From: Pirellula staleyi DSM 6068
GTDB taxonomy: Bacteria > Planctomycetota > Planctomycetia > Pirellulales > Pirellulaceae
Direction: 5' to 3'
Length of the DNA: 64,000 nucleotides
Assembly (NCBI RefSeq): GCF_000025185.1
Contig: NC_013720.1
Span: 1,922,001-1,986,000, forward strand
In this document: one piece after another, positions 27,380 through 37,009 of the stretch
How the letters are laid out: every line of letters begins with the position of its first letter
Numbering within the stretch: the first letter of the stretch is position 1
The notes under the pieces: model-generated
Databases searched by the model: none
Told to the model about the DNA's origin: nothing
What the model saw: the letters and a program-made list of their open reading frames with translations, nothing else
Program-made: the position numbers and the translations under genes

Positions 27380-27681
27380 TTGGCAGCCTCCTTGCGACGA
27401 GCGTCAGCGGCTCGTTCATCGGCAGGCTTACCAGCGAACATCATGTAGATGAACGCGACAACGACCGCTCCCAAAATCAGAGCGAGGCCGTAAATGATGG
27501 CCAAGTTCACGCCGCCGAGAATTGGCTGACCCATGGCGCTCGGCCAGAGGCCGCTGAGCACCATGAACCCGGCGTAGAACGAGGTGTAGAGGACAAACAG
27601 GATGGTTGCCAGCGGGTTACCGCCGGTGAGGTCCACTTCGGCGGACTTCGCCTCGGGACCGGGAGAGGAGGATGATTTCAT
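27376..27681 (-). CDS. DUF485/YjcH-type small membrane partner of the symporter
   Basis: About 101 residues with two membrane helices: ATILFVLYTSFYAGFMVLSG and GGVNLAIIYGLALILGAVVV, then a charged tail (MMFAGKPADERAADARRKEA). DUF485-like proteins precede ActP symporters and are thought to help transport. The last four bases overlap the symporter start. ATG 27681 is preferred to TTG 27699; no strong Shine-Dalgarno is seen for either. Confidence 0.8.
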   Translation of the reverse strand: MKSSSSPGPEAKSAEVDLTGGNPLATILFVLYTSFYAGFMVLSGLWPSAMGQPILGGVNLAIIYGLALILGAVVVAFIYMMFAGKPADERAADARRKEAAK

Positions 27682-27784
27682 AGCGGCAAAGAATAACAAG
27701 CCGCCTGCTGGATGTCACGCGCCACCTGCGATTAATAGATGACGCGTGGGGTCTGTTTCGGCGGCAGAGTTGCCGTGTCGCCGA

Positions 27785-28834
27785 CTAAATCGGCACCGCT
27801 TCAATCAGGCTGTGAGGTTGCGAGGTCGGTGTAATCGAGGTGAGTTCGAATCCGGCCCCCGCGAGGAGTACGCGGTATTCGTCTTCCGTCCGTTCCTTGC
27901 CATCACAAATCACCATCATCTCGAGGTCGAGCAAGTTGGCAAATGAGGGGGCGAAATTGGGTGGAACCACGATTTCGACTAGCATCAGCCGACCCTGAGG
28001 ACCAATCGCTTCGCGGCAGGACTTCAAAATGGCCGTTGCTTTTTCGTCGTTCCAGTCGTGAATGATGTGCTTCAGGAGGTAGAGATCGCCCCCGGTCGGA
28101 ACGCTCGCGAAGAAGTTGCCAGCAGCGGTCGATAGCCTGTCGGAGAGTCCGCTGGACTGAATCGCGGAAGCTGCACCCTCGACAACCGACGGCGCATCGA
28201 ACACGATCCCACGGACATTTTTATGTTTTTGCAAAATTGCGGTCAGAATCGCCCCGTGGCCACCACCCACGTCGATGATGGTCCCGAACGGGGAGAAGTC
28301 GTAGGCTTCGAGCATGGCGCTGGCAGCTCGCTCGGAAAAGCCAGTCATCCCTTCATTGAAGGTCGCTGCTTCTTCGGGATGTTTACCGAGGTAGTCGAAC
28401 ACCCCTTCGCCAAACATGCGATCAAATACAGGTTGTCCCGACTTCACCGATGCGGCGAGTTCGCCCCACGGTTTCCAGCTCCAGGGATCGCAAACGTAGG
28501 TGGCGATAGGGCGCATCGAGCCGGGAACGTCACTCCGTAGCATCTCTCCGAGTGAAGTGAGCGCGAAACGAGCTTCGTGATCAGCGGTAAGCACATTCAC
28601 CCCCACGAGCGCGCGAAGCACGCGGTAGAGATGACCTGCGTGGAGCCCAGTTGCTTCGGCGATCTCGACCGCTGTCATTGGTCCCTTGGCCAGCAAGTCG
28701 GCAATGCGATACCGCGCGACCACCGAAATGGCCTGCGTGATTGCCTTGCCAAAAATCATCTGCATCATCAGCGCTTCAGGTGGTGGTCCTGAAGGAGCAT
28801 CACCCGTCAATCGCGAGTCAACTTCCTGCGTCAT
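27785..28834 (-). CDS. Family 2 O-methyltransferase
   Basis: About 349 residues. The N-terminal dimerisation domain (YRIADLLAKGPMTAVEIAEA, GHLYRVLRALVGVNVLTADH) is a winged helix; the SAM domain has IIDVGGGHGAILTAILQKH near 195 and the catalytic His in LLKHIIHDWNDEKATAILKS near 260, followed by RLMLVEIVVPPN. This is the plant-OMT/hydroxyneurosporene methyltransferase group acting on small aromatic or polyene molecules; no biosynthetic cluster surrounds it. ATG 28834 has GAAGGA 8 bases upstream; the longer reading from 28879 lacks one. Confidence 0.88.
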   Translation of the reverse strand: MTQEVDSRLTGDAPSGPPPEALMMQMIFGKAITQAISVVARYRIADLLAKGPMTAVEIAEATGLHAGHLYRVLRALVGVNVLTADHEARFALTSLGEMLRSDVPGSMRPIATYVCDPWSWKPWGELAASVKSGQPVFDRMFGEGVFDYLGKHPEEAATFNEGMTGFSERAASAMLEAYDFSPFGTIIDVGGGHGAILTAILQKHKNVRGIVFDAPSVVEGAASAIQSSGLSDRLSTAAGNFFASVPTGGDLYLLKHIIHDWNDEKATAILKSCREAIGPQGRLMLVEIVVPPNFAPSFANLLDLEMMVICDGKERTEDEYRVLLAGAGFELTSITPTSQPHSLIEAVPI

Positions 28835-28984
28835 TCGACATCCTTCGAGAGTGAAATACGGTCTCCTGGGGGCGATCATTTCGAATATCGAAAAGACCGC
28901 CAGAGGACAACATTTCTACTATATCGAAAGATGTTTGCGACGCAGGTACAGAGGCCGAACACGATGACGATCGAAGCTCCGAAA

Positions 28985-29551
28985 CTACTTCTTGGGTGCT
29001 AGCGCTGGCTTGCTCGAGGTGGCTGCTGTCGCTGCTGTTTCGGTAGTTGCAGCAGCTGCTGCCGCCTTGGGCTTATCCTTCGACTTGAGTTCGGCTGCTC
29101 GCGCTTTTCGCTTGGCCGATGCGTCGGCACGCAGCTTTGTCACTTCGGCAAGTTGCTCGGCGGAGAGAACTGCATCGATCTCGGAATCGCGAGTCGCTTG
29201 CATCGATTTGATCTGAGCAGCTAGAGCATCGATTTTGTCGGCGTACTGCTGCTGGATCTTGTAGATCTCGTCGCGCTGATCTTCGCTCACAATGTCTTTG
29301 AAGTAGGCCGGCAATCTCCCTTTGGGAATGGCTGGCAGTTCGGCTGTCGCTGCTGCCGGCGCTTCGGCCGCCCCCTCTTGAGCCACAAGCACGCTCGTGC
29401 TGCAACAAAACGATGTCACGAACCCGACGGCCACGATCATCATCCCGGCCCAGTGACGAAGCGCCTCGGCTGATCGCTTACGAGCATCAATCGCGGCCGA
29501 ATTAGTTAGCATCGCACCCAGGCCCCCATCCACAGCTTGCAAACCCTTCAT
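28985..29551 (-). CDS. Exported coiled-coil protein, unknown function
   Basis: 188 residues (or ~175 from ATG 29512). After a charged N-terminus, a hydrophobic signal/anchor (WAGMMIVAVGFVTSFCCSTS) precedes an Ala-rich stretch. The core is a helical segment with Spy/CpxP-like spacing (YFKDIVSEDQRDEIYKIQQQ, IDALAAQIKSMQATRDSEID, AVLSAEQLAEVTKLRADASA), suggesting a periplasmic coiled coil; the tail is low-complexity Lys/Ala/Thr. Proteins of this design are common in planctomycetes. Function not known. Confidence 0.65.
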   Translation of the reverse strand: MKGLQAVDGGLGAMLTNSAAIDARKRSAEALRHWAGMMIVAVGFVTSFCCSTSVLVAQEGAAEAPAAATAELPAIPKGRLPAYFKDIVSEDQRDEIYKIQQQYADKIDALAAQIKSMQATRDSEIDAVLSAEQLAEVTKLRADASAKRKARAAELKSKDKPKAAAAAATTETAATAATSSKPALAPKK

Positions 29552-29818
29552 AAGTCACCCATGAATCCCCTGATAGAGCTATGAAAAACACCATGGCTAA
29601 TTTAATGCTACTTGTGAGGGGTATTGCAACTCCATTCTGGGAAATCTCGTGGTTTTTTCGAAGAAAGCTGTAAGCAGAGTCTTGCAAATACATTGCGGCG
29701 AATCGTTCGCATCCACGAGGCCAGCAGTGATGGGCGAGGTGCTAAGATAGGCTGCGATGCTTCCCTGCAGCGTTTCTGATTGAACGTTCTAAAACTCTCG
29801 CTCTTTCGGCCCAATACC

Positions 29819-30250
29819 ATGCTTCGGTTTGACTGCGTTATCGAAACCGCACCACTCCCTCGTCGCTATCAAGAGGCGATTGAGCTCGATGGGGTGCGTG
29901 TGGTTCCGGTCGCCAAAGGGGCCGATCAGTCGGCACCGTGGGGAGTCACATTCGATGATGCGGGAGAGCAACTTGCGACGATCGAGCGACTCTATTTTGA
30001 GCCCGATGGTTCCATCGTCTGGGCGAAAGAAGATGAAGCTGGCCAGCGGTGGCAAGTGGATGGCAATCTCTACGACCGTGGTCCCGAACTGGGCTATGTG
30101 CAGTTGATGGGGCGATGTCCGGCAGCAGCGTTCGAGCAACTTCTAAGCGTGCTCGGCTGGCCCGAGGCTCCTCTGGTGTTTCAGTTGCCAAGAGCGGGTG
30201 TGGTGCTTGAGTATGACGAGTTTATGAAGTGGGCGCGGCGCGAAGGCTGA
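29819..30250 (+). CDS. Hypothetical cytosolic protein
   Basis: About 143 residues from ATG 29819. No signal or membrane segment. Mixed composition with YQEAIELDGVRVVPVAKGAD, IERLYFEPDGSIVWAKEDEA, RWQVDGNLYDRGPELGYVQL and a C-terminal FQLPRAGVVLEYDEFMKWAR. Looks like a conserved planctomycete protein of unknown function; I do not recognise a family. An in-frame ATG at 29780 is a less likely start. Confidence 0.6.
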   Translation: MLRFDCVIETAPLPRRYQEAIELDGVRVVPVAKGADQSAPWGVTFDDAGEQLATIERLYFEPDGSIVWAKEDEAGQRWQVDGNLYDRGPELGYVQLMGRCPAAAFEQLLSVLGWPEAPLVFQLPRAGVVLEYDEFMKWARREG

Positions 30251-30274
30251 TAGTTTTATGCGCTGCGTTTGACT

Positions 30275-32473
30275 TCATGTCTCAGAGACCGCAGCCGTAG
30301 TGGATGACGCGGGGAGTGAAGGTGTGTTTCGGCGTGTGGAGAGCCACAGCAGCACGCCGCCGAGCATCGCCACAGTAGCGGCTAGGACGAGCCACATTGT
30401 GGGGAGCGTTTCCGCCTGAGAATCGGGTAGCCACTGCGCCGCAACAAGCTCGGTTTTGTAGTACCCCATGAGGACGACGATGCCGTTGTGCATCACGTGG
30501 ATCAGCATGCCTGGAAGCACACTGCCGCTGCGCCAAGCAACGCCTCCCAGGACCACTCCGAGCAGCATGCTGGAAAGAACGCGATCGACTGCTACCACGC
30601 CTCCCACCGAAAGGTGAAACAGCCCGAACGCCAGACTTGTTGCGCCGATGGCGAGAGGGGCCGAGAGTCGATGGCGACATGCGCCGAGCAAATAGCCGCG
30701 AAAGAACCATTCCTCGCAAATGCCGGGAACGACGGCGATGGCAAGCACGATAGCCATGGCGGGAAGCTTGCGCCAGGCATCGAGCGCGCCTGTGAGTTTG
30801 TCGGCGAGCATTTTGAGTTGATCGTCGGAAATGCTCGAAAATCCGCGATTGCGAACTTCGAGCATCAGCTGCGATGCCAAAGGCCAGAGCGAAATGCCAA
30901 GTAGAATCGCAGCCACCCACACCAGTGGCGTGACGCGGTGAATCTGAAATCCGCTCCGCAGCTGAACGCTGGAAACAACCGCCAGCAGGAGTGGTACCAT
31001 CGCAAACACAGCGATGGTGATGAGACTGCTCGCCAGGAGTTGCACAGGCATCGAGCTCTCGCGAAAGAGTGCAACGACACCATTGCCCAGGAAGTAGCAG
31101 GGATAGACGATCGCGACGCTCATCGCTGCGGCCACAATCGTGGGGGATGTTCGCGGCGTGAGTGGTTTGGCAAAGAGGTCGCTCCACGAACCGCTACTTC
31201 CGTACAAAATCGCGTCGCTTCCAAAAATTCGTGCGGCGAGTGCCAAAGCGGCGATGGCGTAGAGTACGGTGGAAAAAACAGCGACCGTCGCGCCAAAGGG
31301 TTCGGCTGTTCCTGCCAGAACATCGCGAGCCAGCAGCACCATGTTGGCAAGTGGCGTGACTGTCAGAATTCCTTCGAGTCGCATGCCGGGCATGAGGCTC
31401 ACAAAACCTGGTCCCAGGGAAATGAGCATCAGCGGAATGAGATAGGCTTGGGCTTCTTTGAAGCTTCGCGCGAAGCTGGTGAGGGTCAGCAGTAGTGCGG
31501 AAAAGAATGCGGCAAAAAGGAGCAGCAGCGCTAGTAGCTGCACGACGAGACTCAGCGTGATTCCTCCCTCGCCGACCAGTGCCGTAGCAAGGCCTGTGCT
31601 GGTGAGGGTGACGGTCATGGCGAGCAGATTCACAGCGGCAGTGAGCATCGCCACGGTGACGACAGCGACGTATTTGGCTGCCAAGAGTCGAAAGCGAGGT
31701 ACCGGCGCTGCCATCAGCGACTCGAGCGTACCACGTTCTCGTTCGCCAGCGGTCAAGTCGATAGCCGGGTAAACGGCGCCGGTAATGGTCATCAGAATCA
31801 AGATTAGCGGAACGATGCTGGCGAGCTGAACGCCACTTTTAGCTTGCGACTCGATCGCAGTGAACTCATAGCTGATTTTATTATTCGTCGGTGACGCAAC
31901 CGCGCGGAGTCGCGACTTCAAATCGGCCAGGTTGGCCGCTTCGAGCCGTTCTTCGATGAAACTGGCGAGCTGACTCGAGAGAGGTGTTTCGCTGCGATAT
32001 TTGAGGATGATTTTGGCAGGATCGCCCGGGTCGCGCGCGACAATCAGATCCATATCGAGCGCTTCGAGCGACGATTGCAGTTGCTTGGGATCGGGAGCGA
32101 CAAACCACTGGATGTCGGTCACTTTACGCGCGGTCGGATCGACTAAGGGGGTGGTTGTATTGTCGCTCTCTGCCTCGCTCTTGGTCCGCAGCGCCTTATC
32201 CCCCTCAACCACCCAGCGCTGCAAGTCCTCCACGAGTTGTTCATCGGCCGAACCGACGTGCCAGCGAATTTTGCTGAGACTCGAGGCACTGCTGAACAGA
32301 AACTGCTGCAGTCCCAAGCTCAGAAGTGGATAGACCAGCAGTGGCATGAGTACCAAGGTGACAATCGTGCGACGATCGCGCAACGTCTCGCGCAGTTCCT
32401 TGCGCGCCAGTCGCCACCAACGGATTTGCTGCGTCCGTGGAGCAGGGGTCGTGTTGCCAGGCATGCGGTTCAT
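30275..32473 (-). CDS. ABC-2 type permease fused to a CPBP intramembrane protease
   Basis: 732 residues. The N-terminal ~400 residues are a NatB-like ABC-2 permease: [20 protein letters not shown], a large extracytoplasmic loop, [40 protein letters not shown]. The C-terminal third is a CPBP (CAAX/Abi) domain with [17 protein letters not shown] near residue 586, [10 protein letters not shown] and [12 protein letters not shown], the motifs that carry the intramembrane protease site. This domain order is known in other bacteria as 'ABC transporter permease/CPBP protease'. Its ATG overlaps the stop of the ATPase gene by four bases, so the two subunits are coupled. Confidence 0.85.
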   Translation of the reverse strand: MNRMPGNTTPAPRTQQIRWWRLARKELRETLRDRRTIVTLVLMPLLVYPLLSLGLQQFLFSSASSLSKIRWHVGSADEQLVEDLQRWVVEGDKALRTKSEAESDNTTTPLVDPTARKVTDIQWFVAPDPKQLQSSLEALDMDLIVARDPGDPAKIILKYRSETPLSSQLASFIEERLEAANLADLKSRLRAVASPTNNKISYEFTAIESQAKSGVQLASIVPLILILMTITGAVYPAIDLTAGERERGTLESLMAAPVPRFRLLAAKYVAVVTVAMLTAAVNLLAMTVTLTSTGLATALVGEGGITLSLVVQLLALLLLFAAFFSALLLTLTSFARSFKEAQAYLIPLMLISLGPGFVSLMPGMRLEGILTVTPLANMVLLARDVLAGTAEPFGATVAVFSTVLYAIAALALAARIFGSDAILYGSSGSWSDLFAKPLTPRTSPTIVAAAMSVAIVYPCYFLGNGVVALFRESSMPVQLLASSLITIAVFAMVPLLLAVVSSVQLRSGFQIHRVTPLVWVAAILLGISLWPLASQLMLEVRNRGFSSISDDQLKMLADKLTGALDAWRKLPAMAIVLAIAVVPGICEEWFFRGYLLGACRHRLSAPLAIGATSLAFGLFHLSVGGVVAVDRVLSSMLLGVVLGGVAWRSGSVLPGMLIHVMHNGIVVLMGYYKTELVAAQWLPDSQAETLPTMWLVLAATVAMLGGVLLWLSTRRNTPSLPASSTTAAVSET

Positions 32474-33225
32474 GCTGCGTCCTCGCTGGGATCGGTCGTG
32501 GTATCGAGTCCCGCGAGGAACATCTCGGTGAGTGTGCGCTGTCCGGTGGCCGCCTGCAGATCAGCCAGGGTCCCTTCGTGCATCATCTTGCCCCGATTGA
32601 GGAGACCAAAGCGGCTGCAAAAACGCTCTGCTTCGTCAAGACGATGGGTGCTGACAATCACCGCCTTGCCTTGCGTTCGGGCAGTGGCGATGAAATCGAA
32701 AATCACTTTGCTTCCAATGACATCGAGGCCACGCGTTGGCTCATCGAGCAGCAGAACGGGTGGATCATGCACGAGTGAACGAGCAAGATTCACACGCTGC
32801 TTTTGGCCGGTGCTGAGCGTTGCGCAGCGCTGATCGACAAATCGCTCGAGCGACAAAAGCTTGGTCAAATCTTCTACGCGTTTCGCGGCGAAATCATCGG
32901 AGAGTCCGTAGAGATCGGCGAAAAAATGGAGCATTTCTCGCGGCGTGAGCCACTGATAGAGACCGGCCGATGTCGAGACAAGTCCCACACGGGCCTTTAC
33001 TTCATCGGGAGAGTTGCTCGTCCGAAAACCATCGACCTCGGCATAGCCGCTCGTTGGTTCGAGCAATCCGAGGATCATGCGCAGTGTGGTGGTTTTGCCA
33101 GCTCCGTTTTCGCCGAGAAGCCCGTAAGCTTCGCCCGATTCAACGCGAAAACTGAGGCTATCGACGGCTAAAACTTCCGACTGGCCTTGAGAGAATCGTC
33201 GTGTGAGTTCGACCACCGAGATCAT
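32470..33225 (-). CDS. ABC transporter ATP-binding protein (NatA-like)
   Basis: 251 residues. Walker [10 protein letters not shown] at 38-46, Q-loop region [22 protein letters not shown] signature LSTGQ at 137-141, Walker B VLLLDEPT at 157-164, and a switch His in [12 protein letters not shown]. The family matches Na+ efflux and other drug or ion exporters that pair with ABC-2 permeases, as the next gene encodes. Glu in the signature position is Gln (LSTGQ), a common variant in NatA-type proteins. Confidence 0.92.
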   Translation of the reverse strand: MISVVELTRRFSQGQSEVLAVDSLSFRVESGEAYGLLGENGAGKTTTLRMILGLLEPTSGYAEVDGFRTSNSPDEVKARVGLVSTSAGLYQWLTPREMLHFFADLYGLSDDFAAKRVEDLTKLLSLERFVDQRCATLSTGQKQRVNLARSLVHDPPVLLLDEPTRGLDVIGSKVIFDFIATARTQGKAVIVSTHRLDEAERFCSRFGLLNRGKMMHEGTLADLQAATGQRTLTEMFLAGLDTTTDPSEDAA

Positions 33226-33376
33226 GCGCGTAGGTCTACTTTCGAAGCTCGGAAATGTCGCAGAGAAGAAGAGTTGCCGAGCTGATGAGGAGAGAACGGT
33301 CGAGCCACCCTACATCGCTCGACCGCGCTTCGCGATAAACTAGGCACTTCCGTATCCTCTAAGATTTTCAGGCAGT

Positions 33377-34201
33377 ATGCCAGACGACATCCCAAGCTTT
33401 GCGATCCTTGCCGCAATACTCCTCGTGGGGAGCGTGCTGCAAGGAATGATTGGATTTGCGTCGGCCCTGCTCGGCACGCCGCTGTTTCTGCTCGCCGGGG
33501 TGACACTTCCCCAGGCGGTGGCCATTAATCTGATCGCCTCGACCGTTCAAAACGTAACCGCTGCTTGGAAGATGCGCCGCGAGATCGATTTTCGTGGGGC
33601 GCGGCGACCCGCCCTGCTCCGCTTAGTCACGCTTCCCCTGGGTGCACTCTGTTTATATCTGGTCGGCAAGAGCACCAGTCAAACAGCCTCGATCATGGTG
33701 GGATTGATCGTGCTGACGGTGCTCGTGGTGCAGACAGCGGTGCGCGTGAAGCCGCGCGACCATTGGCATGCAGGCTGGGAGTTTTTGACGTTTCTCTCCA
33801 GCGGATTCTTGCTGGGACTTTGCGGCATGGGAGGCCCACCAGTGGTGCTGTGGGTGCTTGCTCACCGCTGGGAAGCGCAACGATCAAAAGCGTTTCTGTT
33901 TTTTATCTTCGCCAGCGGTATGTTGCCTCAAGCGATTTGCCTCGCCCTGTTTTTTGGCTGGCCTATCATTGAAGCGATGGGAGTTGGGTTGCTCGGAATA
34001 CCGATTCTGCTGCTGGGAACCCTAATGGGTCTGAAACTCGGGGCACTTATCCCAGCACATGTGGTTCGCCCCTTGAGCACTCTTGTGCTGGCGGCTGTCG
34101 CGATCTCGGCAATCGCGTGGCCTCTTTCGAGCATGCTTGGACAGCCGGCGAAATCCAAGGTTTCACAGCCGGCGACTAGCAATCTTGGTGAACCGAAGTA
34201 A
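33377..34201 (+). CDS. TauE/SafE (DUF81) family permease
   Basis: 274 residues with about eight membrane helices and the family motif pattern: ILAAILLVGSVLQGMIGFAS, LLAGVTLPQAVAINLIASTV near the start and GFLLGLCGMGGPPVVLWVLA halfway. TauE/SafE proteins export sulfite or related organosulfur anions; the ion is unknown here. ATG 33377 has a weak AGGC upstream. It converges with the PEP carboxykinase gene. Confidence 0.88.
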   Translation: MPDDIPSFAILAAILLVGSVLQGMIGFASALLGTPLFLLAGVTLPQAVAINLIASTVQNVTAAWKMRREIDFRGARRPALLRLVTLPLGALCLYLVGKSTSQTASIMVGLIVLTVLVVQTAVRVKPRDHWHAGWEFLTFLSSGFLLGLCGMGGPPVVLWVLAHRWEAQRSKAFLFFIFASGMLPQAICLALFFGWPIIEAMGVGLLGIPILLLGTLMGLKLGALIPAHVVRPLSTLVLAAVAISAIAWPLSSMLGQPAKSKVSQPATSNLGEPK

Positions 34202-34213
34202 ATCGGGCCGCGC

Positions 34214-35845
34214 TTAAGAGTTCACCGTCGAGCGGGGACCAGCCGCGAGCACGTCGGGAGTCGCTTCGGAGGCATAGTTCGCAAAGTTCTTTTGAAACAG
34301 CTCGGATAAGTGAGCGGCTGTCGAGTCGTACGCGGCAGGGTCACTCCAGGTTCCGCGCGGCTGCAGGATTTCATCGGGAACACCGGGGCACGATGTCGGA
34401 ATCGCGAGTCCAAACACGGGCTCGATCTGCGTTGGGACTTGGGTGAGCGTGCCATCGTGAATCGCATCGATCATCGCGCGGGTGTAGCCCAGTTTCATGC
34501 GATCGCCGGTGCCGTAGGGGCCACCAGTCCAGCCGGTGTTGATGAGCCAAGCATCGGCCTGATGATGCTGCATCTTATCGGACAAGAGACGTGCATAGAC
34601 CATCGGGTGACGCACGAGAAATGCCGCGCCATAGCAGGCCGAGAACGTAGCTTCCGGTTCTTTCACCCCCTGCTCGGTTCCCGCCACTTTGGCTGTGTAG
34701 CCACTGATGAAGTGATACATCGCCTGGGTCGATGTGAGCTTGCTGACGGGTGGCAAAACGCCAAACGCGTCGCACGTGAGGAAGATGATGTTGCGCGGAT
34801 GTCCACCCACGCAAGGGAGCTTGGCATTGGGAATGAACTCGATGGGATAGCTCGCACGCGTGTTCTCGGTGAGGCGATGATCGGCATAATCGACCAGTCG
34901 CGATTCGTCGTGATAGCCCACATTCTCGAGCACTGTGCCAAAGCGAATCGCCGCGAAAATCTCGGGCTCTTTTTGTGGTGAGAGGTTGATGCATTTGGCA
35001 TAGCAGCCTCCCTCGATGTTGAATACGCCGGTGTCGGTCCAGCAGTGTTCGTCGTCGCCAATCAAGTGACGACGAGGATCGGCCGAGAGGGTTGTTTTGC
35101 CCGTTCCCGAGAGCCCGAAGAAGAGCGAAACATCACCAGCATCTCCTTCGTTGGCCGAGCAATGCATCGAGAGGACGCCCCGTTTGGGCATCAAATAATG
35201 CATGATGGTGAAGACACCTTTTTTCATCTCGCCAGCGTACTGAGTGCCGAGGATGACGAACTCCCCTGTCTCGAAGTTCAGGCTCACGCTGGTCTCGCTC
35301 GAGATCCCTTCGACCTCTGGATCGGCCGGAAAACTGCCAGCGTTGAAAATCACATAGTCGGGTTTGTCGAACGTTTCGAGTTCCGCTTCGGTCGGGCGGA
35401 TCAGCATGTTCTGCATGAAGAGGGCATGGTAGGGGCGCGAGCAGACCACGCGAATTTTGAGGCGGTGGGCTGGGTCCCAGCCGGCAAATCCATCGATCAC
35501 ATAGATGTGTGGGCAGCGATTCAGGAAGTCGATGGCCCGTTTGCGATTGACGCGAAACGACTGCGTGCTGAGTGGGATGTTGACGTTGCCCCACCAAATG
35601 TCGTCTTTGCTGGTCGGTTCTTCGACGATGCGCTTGTCTTTGGGACAGCGTCCGGTCTTTTCGTGGCTTTGCGCGATGATGGCACCGCTCGAAGAGATCA
35701 CCCCTTCGTCGTAGCGGAGTGCTTCCTCATAGAGCCTTGCAGGCGCTGGATTACGAAGCACGCCACGGGCAAAAATTCCATACTCGAGCAGATCGATGCG
35801 ATGCGCGGCCACGAGAGCAAACTCCTTTAGCAAACAGAAGCTCAT
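34214..35845 (-). CDS. pckA: ATP-dependent phosphoenolpyruvate carboxykinase
   Basis: About 543 residues. PckA converts oxaloacetate and ATP to PEP, CO2 and ADP in gluconeogenesis. The kinase loop GLSGTGKTTLS lies near 245, with the surrounding landmarks of the ATP-type enzyme: TGRCPKDKRIVEEP, VIDGFAGWDPAHRLKIRVVC, CSANEGDAGDVSLFFGLSGT, GCYAKCINLSPQKEPEI and the adenine-binding region GYTAKVAGTEQG. ATG 35845 is chosen; the 8 residues before it in a longer frame are not typical. An upstream ~550-base stretch likely holds its leader. Confidence 0.95.
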   Translation of the reverse strand: MSFCLLKEFALVAAHRIDLLEYGIFARGVLRNPAPARLYEEALRYDEGVISSSGAIIAQSHEKTGRCPKDKRIVEEPTSKDDIWWGNVNIPLSTQSFRVNRKRAIDFLNRCPHIYVIDGFAGWDPAHRLKIRVVCSRPYHALFMQNMLIRPTEAELETFDKPDYVIFNAGSFPADPEVEGISSETSVSLNFETGEFVILGTQYAGEMKKGVFTIMHYLMPKRGVLSMHCSANEGDAGDVSLFFGLSGTGKTTLSADPRRHLIGDDEHCWTDTGVFNIEGGCYAKCINLSPQKEPEIFAAIRFGTVLENVGYHDESRLVDYADHRLTENTRASYPIEFIPNAKLPCVGGHPRNIIFLTCDAFGVLPPVSKLTSTQAMYHFISGYTAKVAGTEQGVKEPEATFSACYGAAFLVRHPMVYARLLSDKMQHHQADAWLINTGWTGGPYGTGDRMKLGYTRAMIDAIHDGTLTQVPTQIEPVFGLAIPTSCPGVPDEILQPRGTWSDPAAYDSTAAHLSELFQKNFANYASEATPDVLAAGPRSTVNS

Positions 35846-36401
35846 GCTGCGACTCACCGGCGGCATCAATGCAGCCCGGAAAGCTTGTCAGCAGAGCGAA
35901 AATAGTCTCACTCCTTCGAGCGAGCAGGCTTGAGTCAATTCGAGCCTGCTCACAACCAGCGGGGGGTCCGCCTTCCCCAGTGGCTCTTGCGAGACCGGTC
36001 CAGCGGAGCAGTTCCCACGGAATCGCCCTGACAGACCAGCCCTCTGAGCATAGTGGTATGCAAAGAGGATGCCAACGTGGGGAAGTCGTTGCACTTCACA
36101 CTCGGCTGATACTTGCGGCAGATTCTCCGCCACGAAGTGTCGAAAGCTGCAGGATTCTGTCTCTTGGAGGGCACTGACTGCACGGAAGTGGTCAGCCGAA
36201 AGCTCCCCTCGCATTGCCTAGCCATTCTCGGTACCCGCGAGACACGTTCGGTCATAACGGTTGTTCCTGGTGGGCAAGGGGCGGTGAGATTTCCTGCAAA
36301 GGGCTCCTGGAATCTGCCGAATGAACCGAGCGTAGGAAACACTACCTGATGCCGACGGAGCGGCGAGACGTCCCACCTCTCACGGGGAGCGATCGCTGCG
36401 A
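35846..36401. other. Gene-less stretch between pckA and the response regulator
   Basis: About 555 bases between divergent genes. Several overlapping ORFs of 78-130 codons exist on both strands but none has a ribosome site or recognisable protein. GC-rich runs (GCGGGGGGTCCGCC near 35960) could form hairpins in the pckA leader. I cannot assign a known regulator. Confidence 0.4.
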
Positions 36402-36911
36402 ATGCAAAGCTTTGCCAATGAACCCGCTGTGATTTTGATCATCGATCACGATCCACTCACCCTCACCGGTATGGCAGCAGTGCTGAGCATGGCAGGCTAC
36501 GAATGCCACTGCGCTCAAGACTCTGCTGCTGCTATCAAGGCTGCACAGACCCTGCCCCTCGACCTGATCATCAGCGATGTGATGATCGGCAGCGACAGTG
36601 GACTCGCCTTATGCCAGAAAATGCGTCAGATGCCCGGCGTGCAAGATGTGCCGCTGATGTTCATCTCGTCGTCGCAAGGGCCCGATATCGTGCGTCGATC
36701 GCACGAAGCTGGTGGCGCCTACTACCTCCGGAAGCCGTTCGATCCCGAAGTGCTCATCGAACTTGTCGCCAAAGCGCTTTGGATGCCGCATCTCATCCAG
36801 TCGAAAGTGGCCAAGGTTCAGGCTGGTCGTCAGCAGATTCCGGCAGCCCCCAAACTGTTTTCCACCTACGAGGCCATCACTGGCATTCGAATGCAAACGG
36901 TGAAGTCGTAG
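36402..36911 (+). CDS. Single-domain response regulator
   Basis: 169 residues. A CheY-like receiver: acidic pocket Asp15 and Asp17 (LIIDHDPLTL), phospho-acceptor Asp59 (DLIISDVMIGSDSG), switch Ser90 (MFISSSQGPD) and Lys111 (YYLRKPFDP). A ~45-residue C-terminal tail after the receiver (KVAKVQAGRQQIPAAPKLFS) has no DNA-binding or enzyme motif. It probably passes the signal by protein contact. No histidine kinase is nearby. Confidence 0.9.
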   Translation: MQSFANEPAVILIIDHDPLTLTGMAAVLSMAGYECHCAQDSAAAIKAAQTLPLDLIISDVMIGSDSGLALCQKMRQMPGVQDVPLMFISSSQGPDIVRRSHEAGGAYYLRKPFDPEVLIELVAKALWMPHLIQSKVAKVQAGRQQIPAAPKLFSTYEAITGIRMQTVKS

Positions 36912-37009
36912 AGCGACATCCCACCGCAGATCGCAGTAACACTCGCGCTGGAGTACGAACATCTCGAGCGCGAGGAGTGACGTGAAGGACCGCAAAACAC
37001 TCGTTCGAA

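Noticed and set aside
29721-29735. GGCCAGCAGTG as a second copy of the palindrome at 44820
   Set aside because: Only one arm is present and no inverted partner lies nearby.
35888-36349. Overlapping ORFs of 78-130 codons between pckA and the response regulator
   Set aside because: They overlap each other on both strands, lack Shine-Dalgarno sites and show no domain.
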